Shown here: positions 16,403-25,698 of the stretch, piece by piece
How the letters are laid out: the number at the start of each line of letters is the position of its first letter
Position numbering within the stretch: position 1 is the first letter of the stretch
From: Nocardia caishijiensis NBRC 108228
GTDB taxonomy: Bacteria; Actinomycetota; Actinomycetes; Mycobacteriales; Mycobacteriaceae
Length of the DNA stretch: 64,000 nucleotides
Reading direction: 5' to 3'
NCBI RefSeq assembly: GCF_001612825.1
Contig: NZ_BDBE01000012.1
Span: 1 to 64,000 of the forward strand
Notes under the pieces: generated by a model
The model's input: the letters and a program-made list of their open reading frames with translations, nothing else
The model's database searches: none
Told to the model about the DNA's origin: nothing
Made by a program: the position numbers and the translations under genes

Positions 16403-17332
16403 TCAGCCCGCCGCGAGTCCCTCGGCCACACTGGAATACCTCGGCTGCCAACCCAATTCCGCACGAGCCAGGTCGCTCGAGATGCGCATCGTCGTATCAC
16501 CCATCAGCGCGGCGATATAGGGCACACCGAGCCGAACCAGCCACAGCGGCAATCGGATCGGACGCGGTGCCTGCTTGCTGTCGCGCACCAGACGGAAGAA
16601 CTCGCCCCAGCTGATCGGGGTGTCGTCGGCCAGGTTGTACGCGCGACCGGCGACCCCGCGTTCCAGCGCGGCCACCGTCGCGGCGGCGGCATCGTCGACG
16701 TGCAGCCAGCTGTTCACCCCGCCCTCCCCGCGCGGCCCCACCGGCTGGTGCTTGCGCATCATGTCGCCGAACAGATCGCTGAACGCGCCGGGGCCGTAGA
16801 ACAACCCGTAACGCAACGCGACCGCCTCCAGCCCGGACGCGGCGAACGCCTGCTCTTCGGCCGACACGCACGCCCGCACCACTTCGTCGGCCACGCCGCC
16901 GTCGTACACCCCGAAGGGGTCGCGTTCGGTGAGCGGGACCGTGCCGTGATCGCGGTAGCCGTAACCGAGGATCAGCGACTGGGTGAGAAAGCGTCGCGCG
17001 CCGACGAGCTCGGCCGCGTCGAGCAGATTGGCCGATCCGACCGTGCGCAACAGCCCGGTCGGATCGTCGGCGGGGATGCGGCGCTGCGGCTTGGCGTCAC
17101 GCAGCGCGGTCGCCTGGTGGATCACGGCGTCGGCGCGCATTCCGTCCAGGGCGCGCAGCAGTCCGTCGTGGTCGAGGACATCGGCGGTGACGGGTTCGGC
17201 ACCGAGTTCGCGCACCAGCCCGTGGTTGGCCGGGTTGCGCACGATGGCGAGGACGGAATGTCCGTCGGCGGTGAGCGCGCGGATCAGAGGGCGGCCGATG
17301 GCACCGGTCGCCCCGGCGAGCAGAACCTGCAT
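16403..17332 (-). CDS. NAD(P)-dependent epimerase/dehydratase-family protein
   Basis: A 309-aa extended SDR protein. The Rossmann motif GATGAIG is at residues 7-13. The usual YxxxK active site is not obvious (a YGLFYGPGAF segment is present instead), so it may be an atypical SDR acting as a reductase or NmrA-like sensor. The C-terminal RISSDLARAELGWQPRYSSVAEGL is typical of sugar-epimerase-like members. ATG 17332 has a GAAGGAA ribosome site. It is divergent from the flippase-like gene, with a CRP-like site between them. Confidence 0.78.
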   Translation of the reverse strand: MQVLLAGATGAIGRPLIRALTADGHSVLAIVRNPANHGLVRELGAEPVTADVLDHDGLLRALDGMRADAVIHQATALRDAKPQRRIPADDPTGLLRTVGSANLLDAAELVGARRFLTQSLILGYGYRDHGTVPLTERDPFGVYDGGVADEVVRACVSAEEQAFAASGLEAVALRYGLFYGPGAFSDLFGDMMRKHQPVGPRGEGGVNSWLHVDDAAAATVAALERGVAGRAYNLADDTPISWGEFFRLVRDSKQAPRPIRLPLWLVRLGVPYIAALMGDTTMRISSDLARAELGWQPRYSSVAEGLAAG

Positions 17333-17400
17333 GATCGTTCCTTCCGGTGAGATACTTCCCTGCTTCTCGGACGGGACGCGGCGCCGCGATGTGACGGCCT

Positions 17401-17416
17401 GTGACCCGGTTCACGC
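17401..17416. promoter_or_regulatory. CRP/GlxR-like site
   Basis: TGTGA-CCCGGT-TCACG matches TGTGA-N6-TCACA at 9 of 10 positions. It sits 69 bases before the SDR gene start and 64 before the flippase-like gene start, in a place suited to control either. Confidence 0.5.
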
Positions 17417-17479
17417 TGGTCACGAGATTGGGTGATGTCACGGCGGTTCCACGGCGTGTCGGTGTGTATCGTGCGGCTC

Positions 17480-19852
17480 ATGCGAGTCGACGGGCGGGAG
17501 ATCCCGGTTACGGGGAGTCTCCTGCAGCCGAGGATCAGGCGGACGAGTGACATCGTCCGCGTGGTCGCGGCGGCGACCGGCGTCGGCATCGTGGTGGCTG
17601 GTTCGCTCATCACCCGGCCCGAGTGGCTGGCCCTGGAACGGTCCGTCGCCAAGATCGTCGACTTCCTCAGCCCCGATCAGTCCACCCTGGTCTATCTGAT
17701 CTACGGGATGCTCATCCTGGCGTTGCCATTCGCCATCTTCATCGAACTCGTCCTGCGCCGACAGTGGAAGCTGCTGTTCGGCTACGGTACGGCGGGGCTG
17801 CTCGCGGTGCTCGCCCTGTCGATCACCGGGTCCGGCATCTCCACCCCCAAATGGCATCTGCCGGTGCCCGAACGATTCGACACCTTTCTCGCGCAGTTCC
17901 TCGACGACCCGCGCTGGATCGCGATGCTCGCCGCCATGCTCACGGTGTCGAGTCCGTGGTTGCCGGTGCGGCCGAGGCGCTGGATGTGGTTCCTGCTGTT
18001 GATGTTCGCCCCGATCCATCTGGTGGTGAGCTCGGTGGTGCCCGCCCGGGCGATGCTCGGTCTCGTGGTCGGTTGGCTGGTCGGCGCGGTGATCGTCTGG
18101 CTGGTCGGCACGCCAGCGCTCGAGGTGCCCCTCGACGCCGCCGTGCGGGTGCTGTCCGAACGCGGGCACACGGTGCGATCGTTCCGGGTGGTCCGGCCCG
18201 CCGGGCGCGGCCCGCTGCTGCTGGCCACCGCCGTCGACGGTCCCGAATCCGAGCTCGTCGTCGAGCTGTACGGCAAGAACCAGCGCAGCTTCGGCGCCAT
18301 CCGTCAGCTGTGGCGCTGGCTCACCTTCCGATCGAGTGAGACCGCGCCACTGCACGGTTCGCTGCACCGCGCGGTGGAACATCGGGCGCTGCTCGGCATC
18401 GCCATCGGCGACCTCGGCATGGCCTCGGCGCATCAGATCGCGGTGGCGAGCCTGAACCGCGGCTGGATGCTGTACGCGCACACCGTCCCTCGCGGTACCC
18501 CGCTGCGCAAGCTCTCGGCACAGGTACTGCCCGGGGTGTGGCGATCGCTGGTCCGGTTGCACGACAACCAGATCAGTCACGGCGATCTGCGCCCCGACCA
18601 TGTGCGGGTGTGCCAGGGCGACACCTTGTTCAACGGTTTCGCCGCCGCCGAATTCGGCGCGTCGGACGCCCAACGACAGACCGACATCGCCCAGCTGCTC
18701 GTGTCGACCACCGCGCTGTTCGGCAAGCACGAGGCCGTCTCGGCCGCCGTCGGCGTGCTCGGGGAGAGCGCCGTGGTCACCGCCGCCCGCAGGCTCACCA
18801 AATCCGCCATGCCCGCCGGGATCCGCAAGACCGTTCCGCAGTGGACCAAGGTGATGGCCACCGCGCGCGAGGAAGTGCGCGAGCAGACCGGTCACGACCG
18901 GATCGGCTCCGAACAGCTCACCCGCTTCACCCGCAATCAGGTGATCCAGCTGGTGCTGCTCGTCGCGCTCGTCTACGTGGCCTACCCGTTCTTCAGCCAG
19001 GTGCCCACGTTCTTCAGCCAGCTGCGCACCCTCAACTGGTGGTGGGCGCTGCTCGGCCTGGTGATCACCGCGTTCACCTATGTCGGCGCGGCGGCCGCCC
19101 TCGGTGCCTGTGCCGACGGGCTGGTGCGCGTGCGCGACCTGTTCCTCGAACAGTTCGCCAACACCTTCGTCGCCACCACCACCCCGGCCGGTGTCGGTGG
19201 GCTCGCCCTGAGCGTGCGCTTCCTCGTCCAGGCGGGCATGTCGACCGCGCGGGCCACCGGCGCCGTCGCCCTGCAGCAATCCATGCAGGTGCTCACCCAC
19301 CTGGTGCTGCTCGTGGTGTTCAGCGTCGTCGCGGGCACCTCGACCAATCTCGCCCACATCGTGCCCGACGCCACCGTGCTGTACCTGGCGGCCGGGGTGG
19401 GTGTCGGCTTGATCGGCGCGTTCATGTTCGTGCCGAAACTGCGCCGCTGGGTGAATCATTCGGTGTGGCCGCAGATCCGGGAGGTGGTCGGCGAGGTGGT
19501 CGCGCTGGCCCGCAACCCGAAGCGGTTCTCCGTGATCGTCGGCGGGTCGGCGGTGATCACGCTCGGCAAAGCGCTCGCGCTGTGGGTGAGCGTCGAGGCG
19601 TTCGGCGGCGGAACCGATTTCGTCGCCGTCACCATCGTCACCATGATCGGCGGCACGCTCGCCTCGGCCGCCCCGACTCCCGGTGGGGTGGGCGCGGTGG
19701 AAGCGGCGCTGATCGGTGGTCTGGCGGCATTCGGTGTGCCCGCCGAGATCGCGGTGCCCGCCGTGCTGCTCTATCGCGTGCTCACCTGCTGGATTCCCGT
19801 CGCGCTCGGCTGGCCGATCATGCGCTGGATGGGCGAGAAGAACATGATCTAG
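17480..19852 (+). CDS. Flippase-like (LPG synthase TM/AglD type) membrane protein with embedded kinase-like domain
   Basis: A 790-aa polytopic protein. Roughly 24-210 holds several transmembrane helices. Residues about 215-470 are soluble and resemble a protein-kinase/APH fold; HGDLRPDHV near 367 mirrors the catalytic HxD loop, though the usual Asn is replaced by His and no clear DFG is seen, so it may be a pseudokinase. Residues about 480-790 are the LPG_synthase_TM/UPF0104 region with TTPAGVGG and PTPGGVGAVEA motifs. Related proteins act on lipid or polyprenyl-linked substrates. Start ATG 17480 is preferred over 17432. Its stop overlaps the convergent lipoprotein stop (CTAG). Confidence 0.78.
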   Translation: MRVDGREIPVTGSLLQPRIRRTSDIVRVVAAATGVGIVVAGSLITRPEWLALERSVAKIVDFLSPDQSTLVYLIYGMLILALPFAIFIELVLRRQWKLLFGYGTAGLLAVLALSITGSGISTPKWHLPVPERFDTFLAQFLDDPRWIAMLAAMLTVSSPWLPVRPRRWMWFLLLMFAPIHLVVSSVVPARAMLGLVVGWLVGAVIVWLVGTPALEVPLDAAVRVLSERGHTVRSFRVVRPAGRGPLLLATAVDGPESELVVELYGKNQRSFGAIRQLWRWLTFRSSETAPLHGSLHRAVEHRALLGIAIGDLGMASAHQIAVASLNRGWMLYAHTVPRGTPLRKLSAQVLPGVWRSLVRLHDNQISHGDLRPDHVRVCQGDTLFNGFAAAEFGASDAQRQTDIAQLLVSTTALFGKHEAVSAAVGVLGESAVVTAARRLTKSAMPAGIRKTVPQWTKVMATAREEVREQTGHDRIGSEQLTRFTRNQVIQLVLLVALVYVAYPFFSQVPTFFSQLRTLNWWWALLGLVITAFTYVGAAAALGACADGLVRVRDLFLEQFANTFVATTTPAGVGGLALSVRFLVQAGMSTARATGAVALQQSMQVLTHLVLLVVFSVVAGTSTNLAHIVPDATVLYLAAGVGVGLIGAFMFVPKLRRWVNHSVWPQIREVVGEVVALARNPKRFSVIVGGSAVITLGKALALWVSVEAFGGGTDFVAVTIVTMIGGTLASAAPTPGGVGAVEAALIGGLAAFGVPAEIAVPAVLLYRVLTCWIPVALGWPIMRWMGEKNMI

Positions 19853-20334
19853 TTCGCCCGCAGCGCGATGGTCAGCCCGTCCTTCTCGCAGATCGACGGG
19901 ACGGCCGGATCGGGTTGGGCGTGGCAGTCCCAGCCGTCGACCTCGAGCTCGTCGGAGGGCTGGATCGTCGTCACATAGGTGGACGCGACGTCGATCGCCT
20001 CGGTGCAGCCGGGTCTGCCGTCCGGGGAGCCGACGGCGATCACCGTGCGGGTGCCGCCGACGGCATCGGTGACCGGTCCGCAGTCCACATCCGCCACGGG
20101 CTCGTCGGGTGTCGTGCTCGTCGTGCGGGTAGTCGCCCTGGCCGTGCTGGTCGCCGATTCCCTGGTCGGTTCGGCCATCTCGCTCGTCGGCGCCACGACC
20201 TGGGCTGATGTCGTCGGCGCGGCGGTGCTGCTCGGGTGTGCGGAGTGGTTGCCGGTGTCGTCACCGCAACCGGAGAGCCCGGCGATCACGGTGAGCGCGG
20301 CGATGGCGTGCACGACGACATGGTTCTGCTTCAA
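19849..20334 (-). CDS. Putative lipoprotein
   Basis: A 161-aa protein from a TTG start at 20334, chosen because GGAGG lies 5 bases upstream. This gives a short signal peptide ending in the lipobox LSGC (Cys near residue 23). A Ser/Thr/Ala-rich linker (about 30-80) is followed by a small domain with four further Cys (DCGPV, PGCTEA, WDCHA, ICEK), likely two disulfides, so it should be tethered outside the membrane. I do not recognise the domain; similar Cys-paired small lipoproteins are common in Nocardia. Confidence 0.68.
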   Translation of the reverse strand: MKQNHVVVHAIAALTVIAGLSGCGDDTGNHSAHPSSTAAPTTSAQVVAPTSEMAEPTRESATSTARATTRTTSTTPDEPVADVDCGPVTDAVGGTRTVIAVGSPDGRPGCTEAIDVASTYVTTIQPSDELEVDGWDCHAQPDPAVPSICEKDGLTIALRAN

Positions 20335-20424
20335 CGCGTCCTCCAGAGGTGGGGTACCGCCGATATTTCGCGCATTCAATCACGATGCGCCGCAGCGCTG
20401 TCTGATCCGCGCGCGGGCGAATCG

Positions 20425-20447
20425 GGAATTCTCGCTGGCCGAATTCC
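20425..20447. promoter_or_regulatory. Inverted repeat, possible GntR operator
   Basis: GGAATTC and GAATTCC, perfect 7-bp arms 9 bases apart, in the 274-bp divergent gap between the lipoprotein and the GntR gene. It is a candidate autoregulatory operator, although GntR/FadR sites are usually more compact. Confidence 0.4.
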
Positions 20448-20608
20448 TGATTGCTCATCGATCGCTGAACATGCCGGTCGGTCGGATCGGTTTGCTGATC
20501 GGCCTCGGCGGGGAATCACCACGAGGATTGCCGACCGTGCCAAGCATCCTGTCCAGCGCCTAAGCTGTCTGGGACGTAGCCGGATCATGACCGAGAGGTG
20601 TTGCTGCG

Positions 20609-21376
20609 ATGGGATCCCGGACGGTGGTCGCCGACGTCGCCGACGAGCTGGCCCGCCGTGTCGCCACGGGCGAGTACCGGCCGGGCGCGCTGATGCCCTC
20701 GGTGCGCCAGGTCGCCGACGAATTCGGGATGAACCGGGCCACTGCCCAGCTCACCCTCGGCAGACTCGAGTCCTACGGCTTCGTCGAAGCGCGCCGGGGC
20801 AAGGGCTTCACCATTCGTGACGTGCGCTCCGAGGGCGGCATGGACGCCTACCGGCACCTGTTCCGCTTCTCGCTGTCGGCACCCGAGATCGCGGCGGAGA
20901 TGTTCGCCGACATCGTCGAGGTGGAACGCGGCATCGTGCTCGAGGCGCTGCTGGCCTACACCGGCGCTCCCGAAACGCTCGATCACCGCGCACTCGCCGC
21001 GACCGTCGACGAACTCGAGGCGCTGGCCAGGCATGCCGTGCCCGACTACCCGCGCATCCTCGCCACCGAGATCGCCCTGCTCCGCGACGTACTCGGCGCG
21101 CTCGGCATGAGCATGCAGCGCGCGGTGCTCAACACGATCGGTGACATGGTCACCGAAGTACCCGAGGCGGTCACCGCCTACTTCGCCGTGGCCGCCGACC
21201 TGCACGTGCTCGTCTGGCGGGCGCTGCTCGCGGTGTGGGAGTCCGAATCCGCGCCGACCGACGCGCAATCGGCCCTGTTCGCCGACCTTTTCGCGCTGTA
21301 CCACGAGAAGGTGATCGCCCGGTTCGACGATCTGCTCGGCATCACCGCCCCCGTGGCCGAGGCCGAATCAGCCTGA
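20609..21376 (+). CDS. GntR-family regulator (FadR/FCD-like)
   Basis: A 255-aa regulator. Residues about 5-70 are a winged helix-turn-helix of GntR type (LARRVATGEYRPGALMPSVRQVADEFGMNRATAQ). The C-terminal two-thirds are helical, consistent with an FCD-like effector domain, though the His/Asp metal set is not obvious. ATG 20609 is preceded by a GAGAGG-like site. Its last 9 bases overlap the 3' end of the convergent ThrE-like exporter gene. The effector is unknown. Confidence 0.83.
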   Translation: MGSRTVVADVADELARRVATGEYRPGALMPSVRQVADEFGMNRATAQLTLGRLESYGFVEARRGKGFTIRDVRSEGGMDAYRHLFRFSLSAPEIAAEMFADIVEVERGIVLEALLAYTGAPETLDHRALAATVDELEALARHAVPDYPRILATEIALLRDVLGALGMSMQRAVLNTIGDMVTEVPEAVTAYFAVAADLHVLVWRALLAVWESESAPTDAQSALFADLFALYHEKVIARFDDLLGITAPVAEAESA

Positions 21377-22807
21377 GCTGTCGTGGTCGCGGTGGGTGCG
21401 CGCGGAGTGCCGCGCGTCGATCGTGTGATGCCACGGCAGATGTGCCTTCGGCACGATCGAATCGAGGATCGGCCCGACGTGCGGCGGGTACGAGGCCCGC
21501 AGACCCGAGCCGACCATCACGCCGAGCGCGATCGACATCACCGACAGCAACGCCGAGGCGATCACCTCCAGGCCACCGCTGGCGGCGCCGCCGTGCGTGC
21601 GCAACACCAGTTCAGAGATACCGGTCAGGCTGATGCCGCCGGGCACCAGCATCCAGAACGCGGGCAGGAACGCCACCTGCGTCGGCGGGGCGTTCTTGCG
21701 GTTCTGGATCAGGTAGGCCGCGGGCACGGCGACGAGACCGCCGAGAAAGGTGCCGGTCAGCGGGCCCGACAGCGCCTTGCCCGCGAACTGCGCCAGATAG
21801 GTGACGTAGAGGACGAGCAGCAGCCAGCCGACCGAATTCTGCGGCGCGCTCGACCGCCACGAATGCCCGTACCCGATCAGCAGCACCCCGAGCAGCGGTG
21901 CCCACCACCCCAATTGGGTAGAACTCACCGGAACCGTCTGCAACTGCCCGAGCAGACTGATACCGACGAACAGCCCGAACGCCAGCAGGAACAGCATGTT
22001 GATGCCGTAGACCAACCGACTGGCCCCGGCCACCATCGACCCGGTCGACAGCTCGATGGTGCCGTTGGTGAGCATCGCCCCTGGTAGCAGCGTGGCCACG
22101 GCCGGAATCAGCAACTGCTGTGGTTGACCACCGGCGAGCGCTCCGGGGAACCCGAACGACAGCATCGCCACCACTGCCGCCGCAACCACCGGCAGCGACG
22201 ACTTCAACAGCCGGAACCGGTCGGCGAGCTGGGTGAGCAGCCCGACGATCAGTCCGAGCACCACGTACCCAACCAGTGCCCGCGCCCCGGGATTGAGCAT
22301 CATGCCGATGCCGACGGTCAGCACCGTGTGACCGAGCAGGATCACCAGCGGCGGGCTGCCCGGCTTCGCCGAGAGGATCTTGTCGAGCTCGTCGGAGGCC
22401 AGTGCTGGCGGCGGCGCGTCCTGCTCGATCTTGTCGATGAGCCGGTAGAGCCCGGCGATCTGGTCGAGCGGCAGCGTGCCGACCCGCGCGTCGAGCATGT
22501 CGACCGCGGACCCCTCCTTGGTGCGGACACGCACGAACACCGCCGTCGGCAGCACCATGAAGTGGATGTTGTCGGTGGCGTACCGCTTCGACAGCCGGTC
22601 GAGGATCTCCTGCACCCCCTGCGACGTCTCGCCCGAGCCGACCAGCGCGACACCGAGCCGACACAGCAGATTCAGCAGGTCGGCGGGTACCGGTGGTTCG
22701 GCCACCGGCACCGGACGCCGCGGGTACTGCGCGCGGGTGGTCGCGACGGCATCGGCGACCCGCTTACGCGCCGCCGCCCACGTGCTGATCCTGTGTTCGG
22801 AAGCCAT
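21368..22807 (-). CDS. ThrE-family threonine/serine exporter
   Basis: A 479-aa membrane protein with both ThrE halves. The N-terminal soluble part (about 45-160, LLCRLGVALVGSGETSQGV) is the DUF1212 region; about ten hydrophobic segments follow (PLVILLGHTVLTVGIG through SVMSIALGVMVGSGL). The PAFWMLVPGG motif is typical of the second half. The known corynebacterial ThrE exports Thr/Ser by proton antiport. ATG 22807 begins MASEHRIS; upstream codons look non-coding. Confidence 0.87.
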   Translation of the reverse strand: MASEHRISTWAAARKRVADAVATTRAQYPRRPVPVAEPPVPADLLNLLCRLGVALVGSGETSQGVQEILDRLSKRYATDNIHFMVLPTAVFVRVRTKEGSAVDMLDARVGTLPLDQIAGLYRLIDKIEQDAPPPALASDELDKILSAKPGSPPLVILLGHTVLTVGIGMMLNPGARALVGYVVLGLIVGLLTQLADRFRLLKSSLPVVAAAVVAMLSFGFPGALAGGQPQQLLIPAVATLLPGAMLTNGTIELSTGSMVAGASRLVYGINMLFLLAFGLFVGISLLGQLQTVPVSSTQLGWWAPLLGVLLIGYGHSWRSSAPQNSVGWLLLVLYVTYLAQFAGKALSGPLTGTFLGGLVAVPAAYLIQNRKNAPPTQVAFLPAFWMLVPGGISLTGISELVLRTHGGAASGGLEVIASALLSVMSIALGVMVGSGLRASYPPHVGPILDSIVPKAHLPWHHTIDARHSARTHRDHDSSG

Positions 22808-22916
22808 GTCACCGCCGTCCGCGAACGTTGGGCACCGTGCACCTGGGTGAGATACCGCGAGTCTAGGCGAGCAGTGACGGTGACGTGGTGTGGCGGCGGC
22901 AACCGATCGGCAACGC

Positions 22917-24035
22917 TCAGGAGTTGAGGGTGCTGAGCCGATCACACGCGGTGACGTACTCGTTCACCAGTCGCTCGATGACATCGGCACTGCGCTCCAC
23001 CTTGTTCATCATGCCGACCACCTGACCGACCGGATTGAAGTTCACGTCCTTGGCGGCCTCGGGGTAGCGGTGTCCGCGCTTGACGCCGTCGAGCGCGACC
23101 ATCATCTGCAGCGGCATCGGCAGCGGGTCGGGGGTGTCGGCCGATTCCCAGGCGTCGGTCCAGTCGTTGCGCAGCATGCGGCACGGCTTGCCGGTCCACG
23201 ACCGCGAGCGGATGGTGGAGTGGCTGTCGGCCTCGAGGTAGGTGTCCATCTGCGCGGGCGGCACATTGGCCTCCTCCACGGTGAGCCACAGCGAGCCCGT
23301 CCACGCGCCCGCCGCGCCCATCGCCAGCGCCGCCGCGACCTGCGCGCCGTTGCCGATGCCACCGGCCGCGAGTACCGGGGTGTCACCGATCGCCTCGATC
23401 ACCTGCGGCCACAGCACCAGCGAGGACACCTCGCCACAGTGCCCGCCGCCCTCGGTGCCCTGGCACACCACGAAGTCCAGGCCCGCCGCCTTGTGGTTCA
23501 TCGCGTGCTTCACCGAACCGCAGAGCGCGCCGATCACCCGGCCCGAGTCCTGGATGCGCTTGATCACGTCGTCGGGCGGGGTGCCGAGGGCGTTGGCGAC
23601 GAGCTTGGCCTTGGGGTGGTTCAGGATCACGTCGACCTGCGGGCCCGCCGTGGTCGCCGTCCAGCCGAGCAGCTCGTTGTGGTGTTCGCCGTCGGGCAGT
23701 GGCGGCACGTGGTGGTCGGACAGGATCTGCTGGGCGAAGTCGCGGTGGCCCTGCGGAACCATCTGCGCCAACTGCTTTTCCAGCTGTTCGGGGGTGAGCC
23801 CGTCGACGCCCTTGCCCTCGTATTTCGAGGGGATCACCAGGTCGACGCCGTAGATGCCGTTGACGTGTTCATCGAGCCAAGCCAGCTCAACCTCGAGCTG
23901 TTCGGCGGTGAAGCCGACCGCGCCGAGCACCCCGAGGCCGCCCGCGTTGCTCACCGCCGCCACGACATCGCGGCAGTGAGTGAAGGCGAAGATCGGGAAT
24001 TCGATGCCGAGCTGTTCGCAGAATTCGGTACGCAT
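22917..24035 (-). CDS. Nitronate monooxygenase-family flavoprotein (Rv1894c-like)
   Basis: A 372-aa FMN-dependent TIM-barrel enzyme of the 2-nitropropane dioxygenase family. Motifs: AVSNAGGLGVLGA (N-terminal FMN contact), GTEGGGHCGE (with the conserved His) and PVLAAGGIGNG (phosphate binding). Start is ATG 24035 (MRTEFCEQLG), as a KstR-like operator lies only 7 bases upstream and would otherwise be coding. Length and operator fit mycobacterial Rv1894c, which I recall as a KstR-regulon member, so a role in steroid or fatty-acid-derived catabolism is more likely than plain nitroalkane oxidation. This link is inference. Confidence 0.8.
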   Translation of the reverse strand: MRTEFCEQLGIEFPIFAFTHCRDVVAAVSNAGGLGVLGAVGFTAEQLEVELAWLDEHVNGIYGVDLVIPSKYEGKGVDGLTPEQLEKQLAQMVPQGHRDFAQQILSDHHVPPLPDGEHHNELLGWTATTAGPQVDVILNHPKAKLVANALGTPPDDVIKRIQDSGRVIGALCGSVKHAMNHKAAGLDFVVCQGTEGGGHCGEVSSLVLWPQVIEAIGDTPVLAAGGIGNGAQVAAALAMGAAGAWTGSLWLTVEEANVPPAQMDTYLEADSHSTIRSRSWTGKPCRMLRNDWTDAWESADTPDPLPMPLQMMVALDGVKRGHRYPEAAKDVNFNPVGQVVGMMNKVERSADVIERLVNEYVTACDRLSTLNS

Positions 24036-24042
24036 ACCGAAC

Positions 24043-24056
24043 TGTAACACGTTCTA
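24043..24056 (-). promoter_or_regulatory. KstR-like operator
   Basis: TGTAACACGTTCTA fits the KstR consensus TnnAACnnGTTnnA and differs from TAGAACACGTTCTA at two bases. It lies 7 bases before the nitronate monooxygenase ATG, overlapping its probable promoter, as expected for a TetR-type repressor relieved by cholesterol-derived CoA esters. Confidence 0.72.
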
Positions 24057-24079
24057 GTTTGGTGGAGAATGCCCAATTT

Positions 24080-25429
24080 CTAGAGCGTGGCGTCCTCCAG
24101 TGCCGACAGGGAATCCTCCAGGTGATCGAGTAATCGGTGCAGGTCCGGGAGGGTGCGGCGGCAACCGACCAGGCCGAAATCGAGATTGTCGGCATGGGAG
24201 GTGAGGGTGATGTTCACGGCCTGGCTGTCCATCGGGATGGACAGCGGGAACACCGCGTCCAGGCGCGCGCCGTTCCAGTACAGCGATTCGCGCGGACCGG
24301 GCACATTGGAGATGACGATGTTGAACGGCGGCGCGGTCATCGACGCGAAGCCCGGCAGCAGCATCGCCGCCATCGGACTCACCACCGCGCCGGACACGGC
24401 GAGCGTCTGCAACGGACCGAGACCCTGATACACCCGCTTGTTGCGCCGCATCGAATCACTCACCGCCCGAAGGCGTTGCGCCGGGTCCTCGATATCGGTA
24501 CCGAGATTGCACAGCAGCGCGGCCACTTTCACGCCCTGGGTGTCGGTGTCGTCCTCGTCGCGCAACGACACCGGAACCATCGCGATCAGCGGCTTGTCCG
24601 GTAATGCGTTGTGCTCGACCAGATACGCGCGCAGCGCACCGGCCGACATCGCGAGCACCACATCGTTGAGCGTGGTCCCGGTGGCCTTCTTCACCTGCTT
24701 CAGCCGCTCGAGCGACCAGCTGCGCACCGCACACTTGCGGGCGCCACCGATCGGCGCGTTGAACAGGGTGCGCGGCGCTTCGAACGGCAGGGTGAGCTGC
24801 TGCTCGAGCAACCCGGTTCGGGTGGCCTTCAGCAACGCGGCCGCCGAGGAACTGGCCGACGACAATGCCGAGAACCATCCCGGCGCGGGCCGCGCGGGCC
24901 GAGGTGTGCGCTCCTTGCGCGGCAGGTTCCACGGGGCCACGACCTCGGTCGTGAACGGGTCGGTGGTGAGGGTGCGCTGCATGATTCGCTGCGCGGACAC
25001 ACCGTCGATCAGCGCGTGGTGCATCTTCGAGTACAGCGCGAAGCGGCCGTCGGCCAGACCCTCGATGAAGTGCATCTCCCACATCGGGTGATGCCGGTCG
25101 AGCAGCGCGCTGTGCAGCGTCGAGGTGTGGTCGAGCAGCTGATCGAGCCTGCCCGGAGCGGGCAGCGCGCTGCGTCGCACGTGATAATCCAGGTCGACCT
25201 CGTCGTCCTGGGTCCACGCCAGCTGTGGCGCACCGAGCCAGGTGGCGGGTCGCTTGCTGAAAGTGGGCCGAACGGTGTTGTCGGCCAACAGAGTTTCGCG
25301 GAAGTCGCGAAGATAATCGGGCCCGGCGTCCTCGGGCGGTTCGAACAATTGCAGCGACCCGACGTGCATCGGGTGTTCACGAGATTCCGCGAGCAGGAAC
25401 AGCGCGTCCAACGGCGCTATGAGATCCAT
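24080..25429 (-). CDS. Wax ester synthase/diacylglycerol acyltransferase (WS/DGAT)
   Basis: A 449-aa acyltransferase that joins fatty acyl-CoA to diacylglycerol or alcohols, making storage triacylglycerol or wax. The catalytic HHxxxDG reads HHALIDG near residue 138. The N-terminus MDLIAPLDALFLLAESREHPMHVGSL (first 20 residues diagnostic) and the C-terminal FNIVISNVPGPRE are hallmarks of actinobacterial Tgs proteins. ATG 25429 is chosen to give this N-terminus. It lies upstream of the nitronate monooxygenase gene; the KstR-like box is between the two coding regions. Confidence 0.92.
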   Translation of the reverse strand: MDLIAPLDALFLLAESREHPMHVGSLQLFEPPEDAGPDYLRDFRETLLADNTVRPTFSKRPATWLGAPQLAWTQDDEVDLDYHVRRSALPAPGRLDQLLDHTSTLHSALLDRHHPMWEMHFIEGLADGRFALYSKMHHALIDGVSAQRIMQRTLTTDPFTTEVVAPWNLPRKERTPRPARPAPGWFSALSSASSSAAALLKATRTGLLEQQLTLPFEAPRTLFNAPIGGARKCAVRSWSLERLKQVKKATGTTLNDVVLAMSAGALRAYLVEHNALPDKPLIAMVPVSLRDEDDTDTQGVKVAALLCNLGTDIEDPAQRLRAVSDSMRRNKRVYQGLGPLQTLAVSGAVVSPMAAMLLPGFASMTAPPFNIVISNVPGPRESLYWNGARLDAVFPLSIPMDSQAVNITLTSHADNLDFGLVGCRRTLPDLHRLLDHLEDSLSALEDATL

Positions 25430-25698
25430 GCGAGATCGCCCCCTGACGGCAGTGGTGATGTGCAAAGACTTCAGATGTTCGACCACGCTGTCGGATTCGG
25501 CACCCCTGCGTGCCGTATATCCACGCTACCCGGTGCTCGGGACCACGTCAGCCGAACGCCGTCAACCATGGTGAACCCCATGGTGTTCGCCGGATGTTCA
25601 GTTTTTGGAGCCCTGCCGGACGTCCGCGCTGATTAGACACAGCGGGCCGCTCCCGCTCGGAAGCGGTGATGTTTCGCTGTTGTAGGAGTTCACGTCGT

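Noticed and set aside
17438..19459. A 673-codon minus-strand open frame
   Set aside because: Antisense to the flippase-like gene, whose membrane segments and motifs are clearly real; the antisense product is His/Glu/Arg-rich without a fold.
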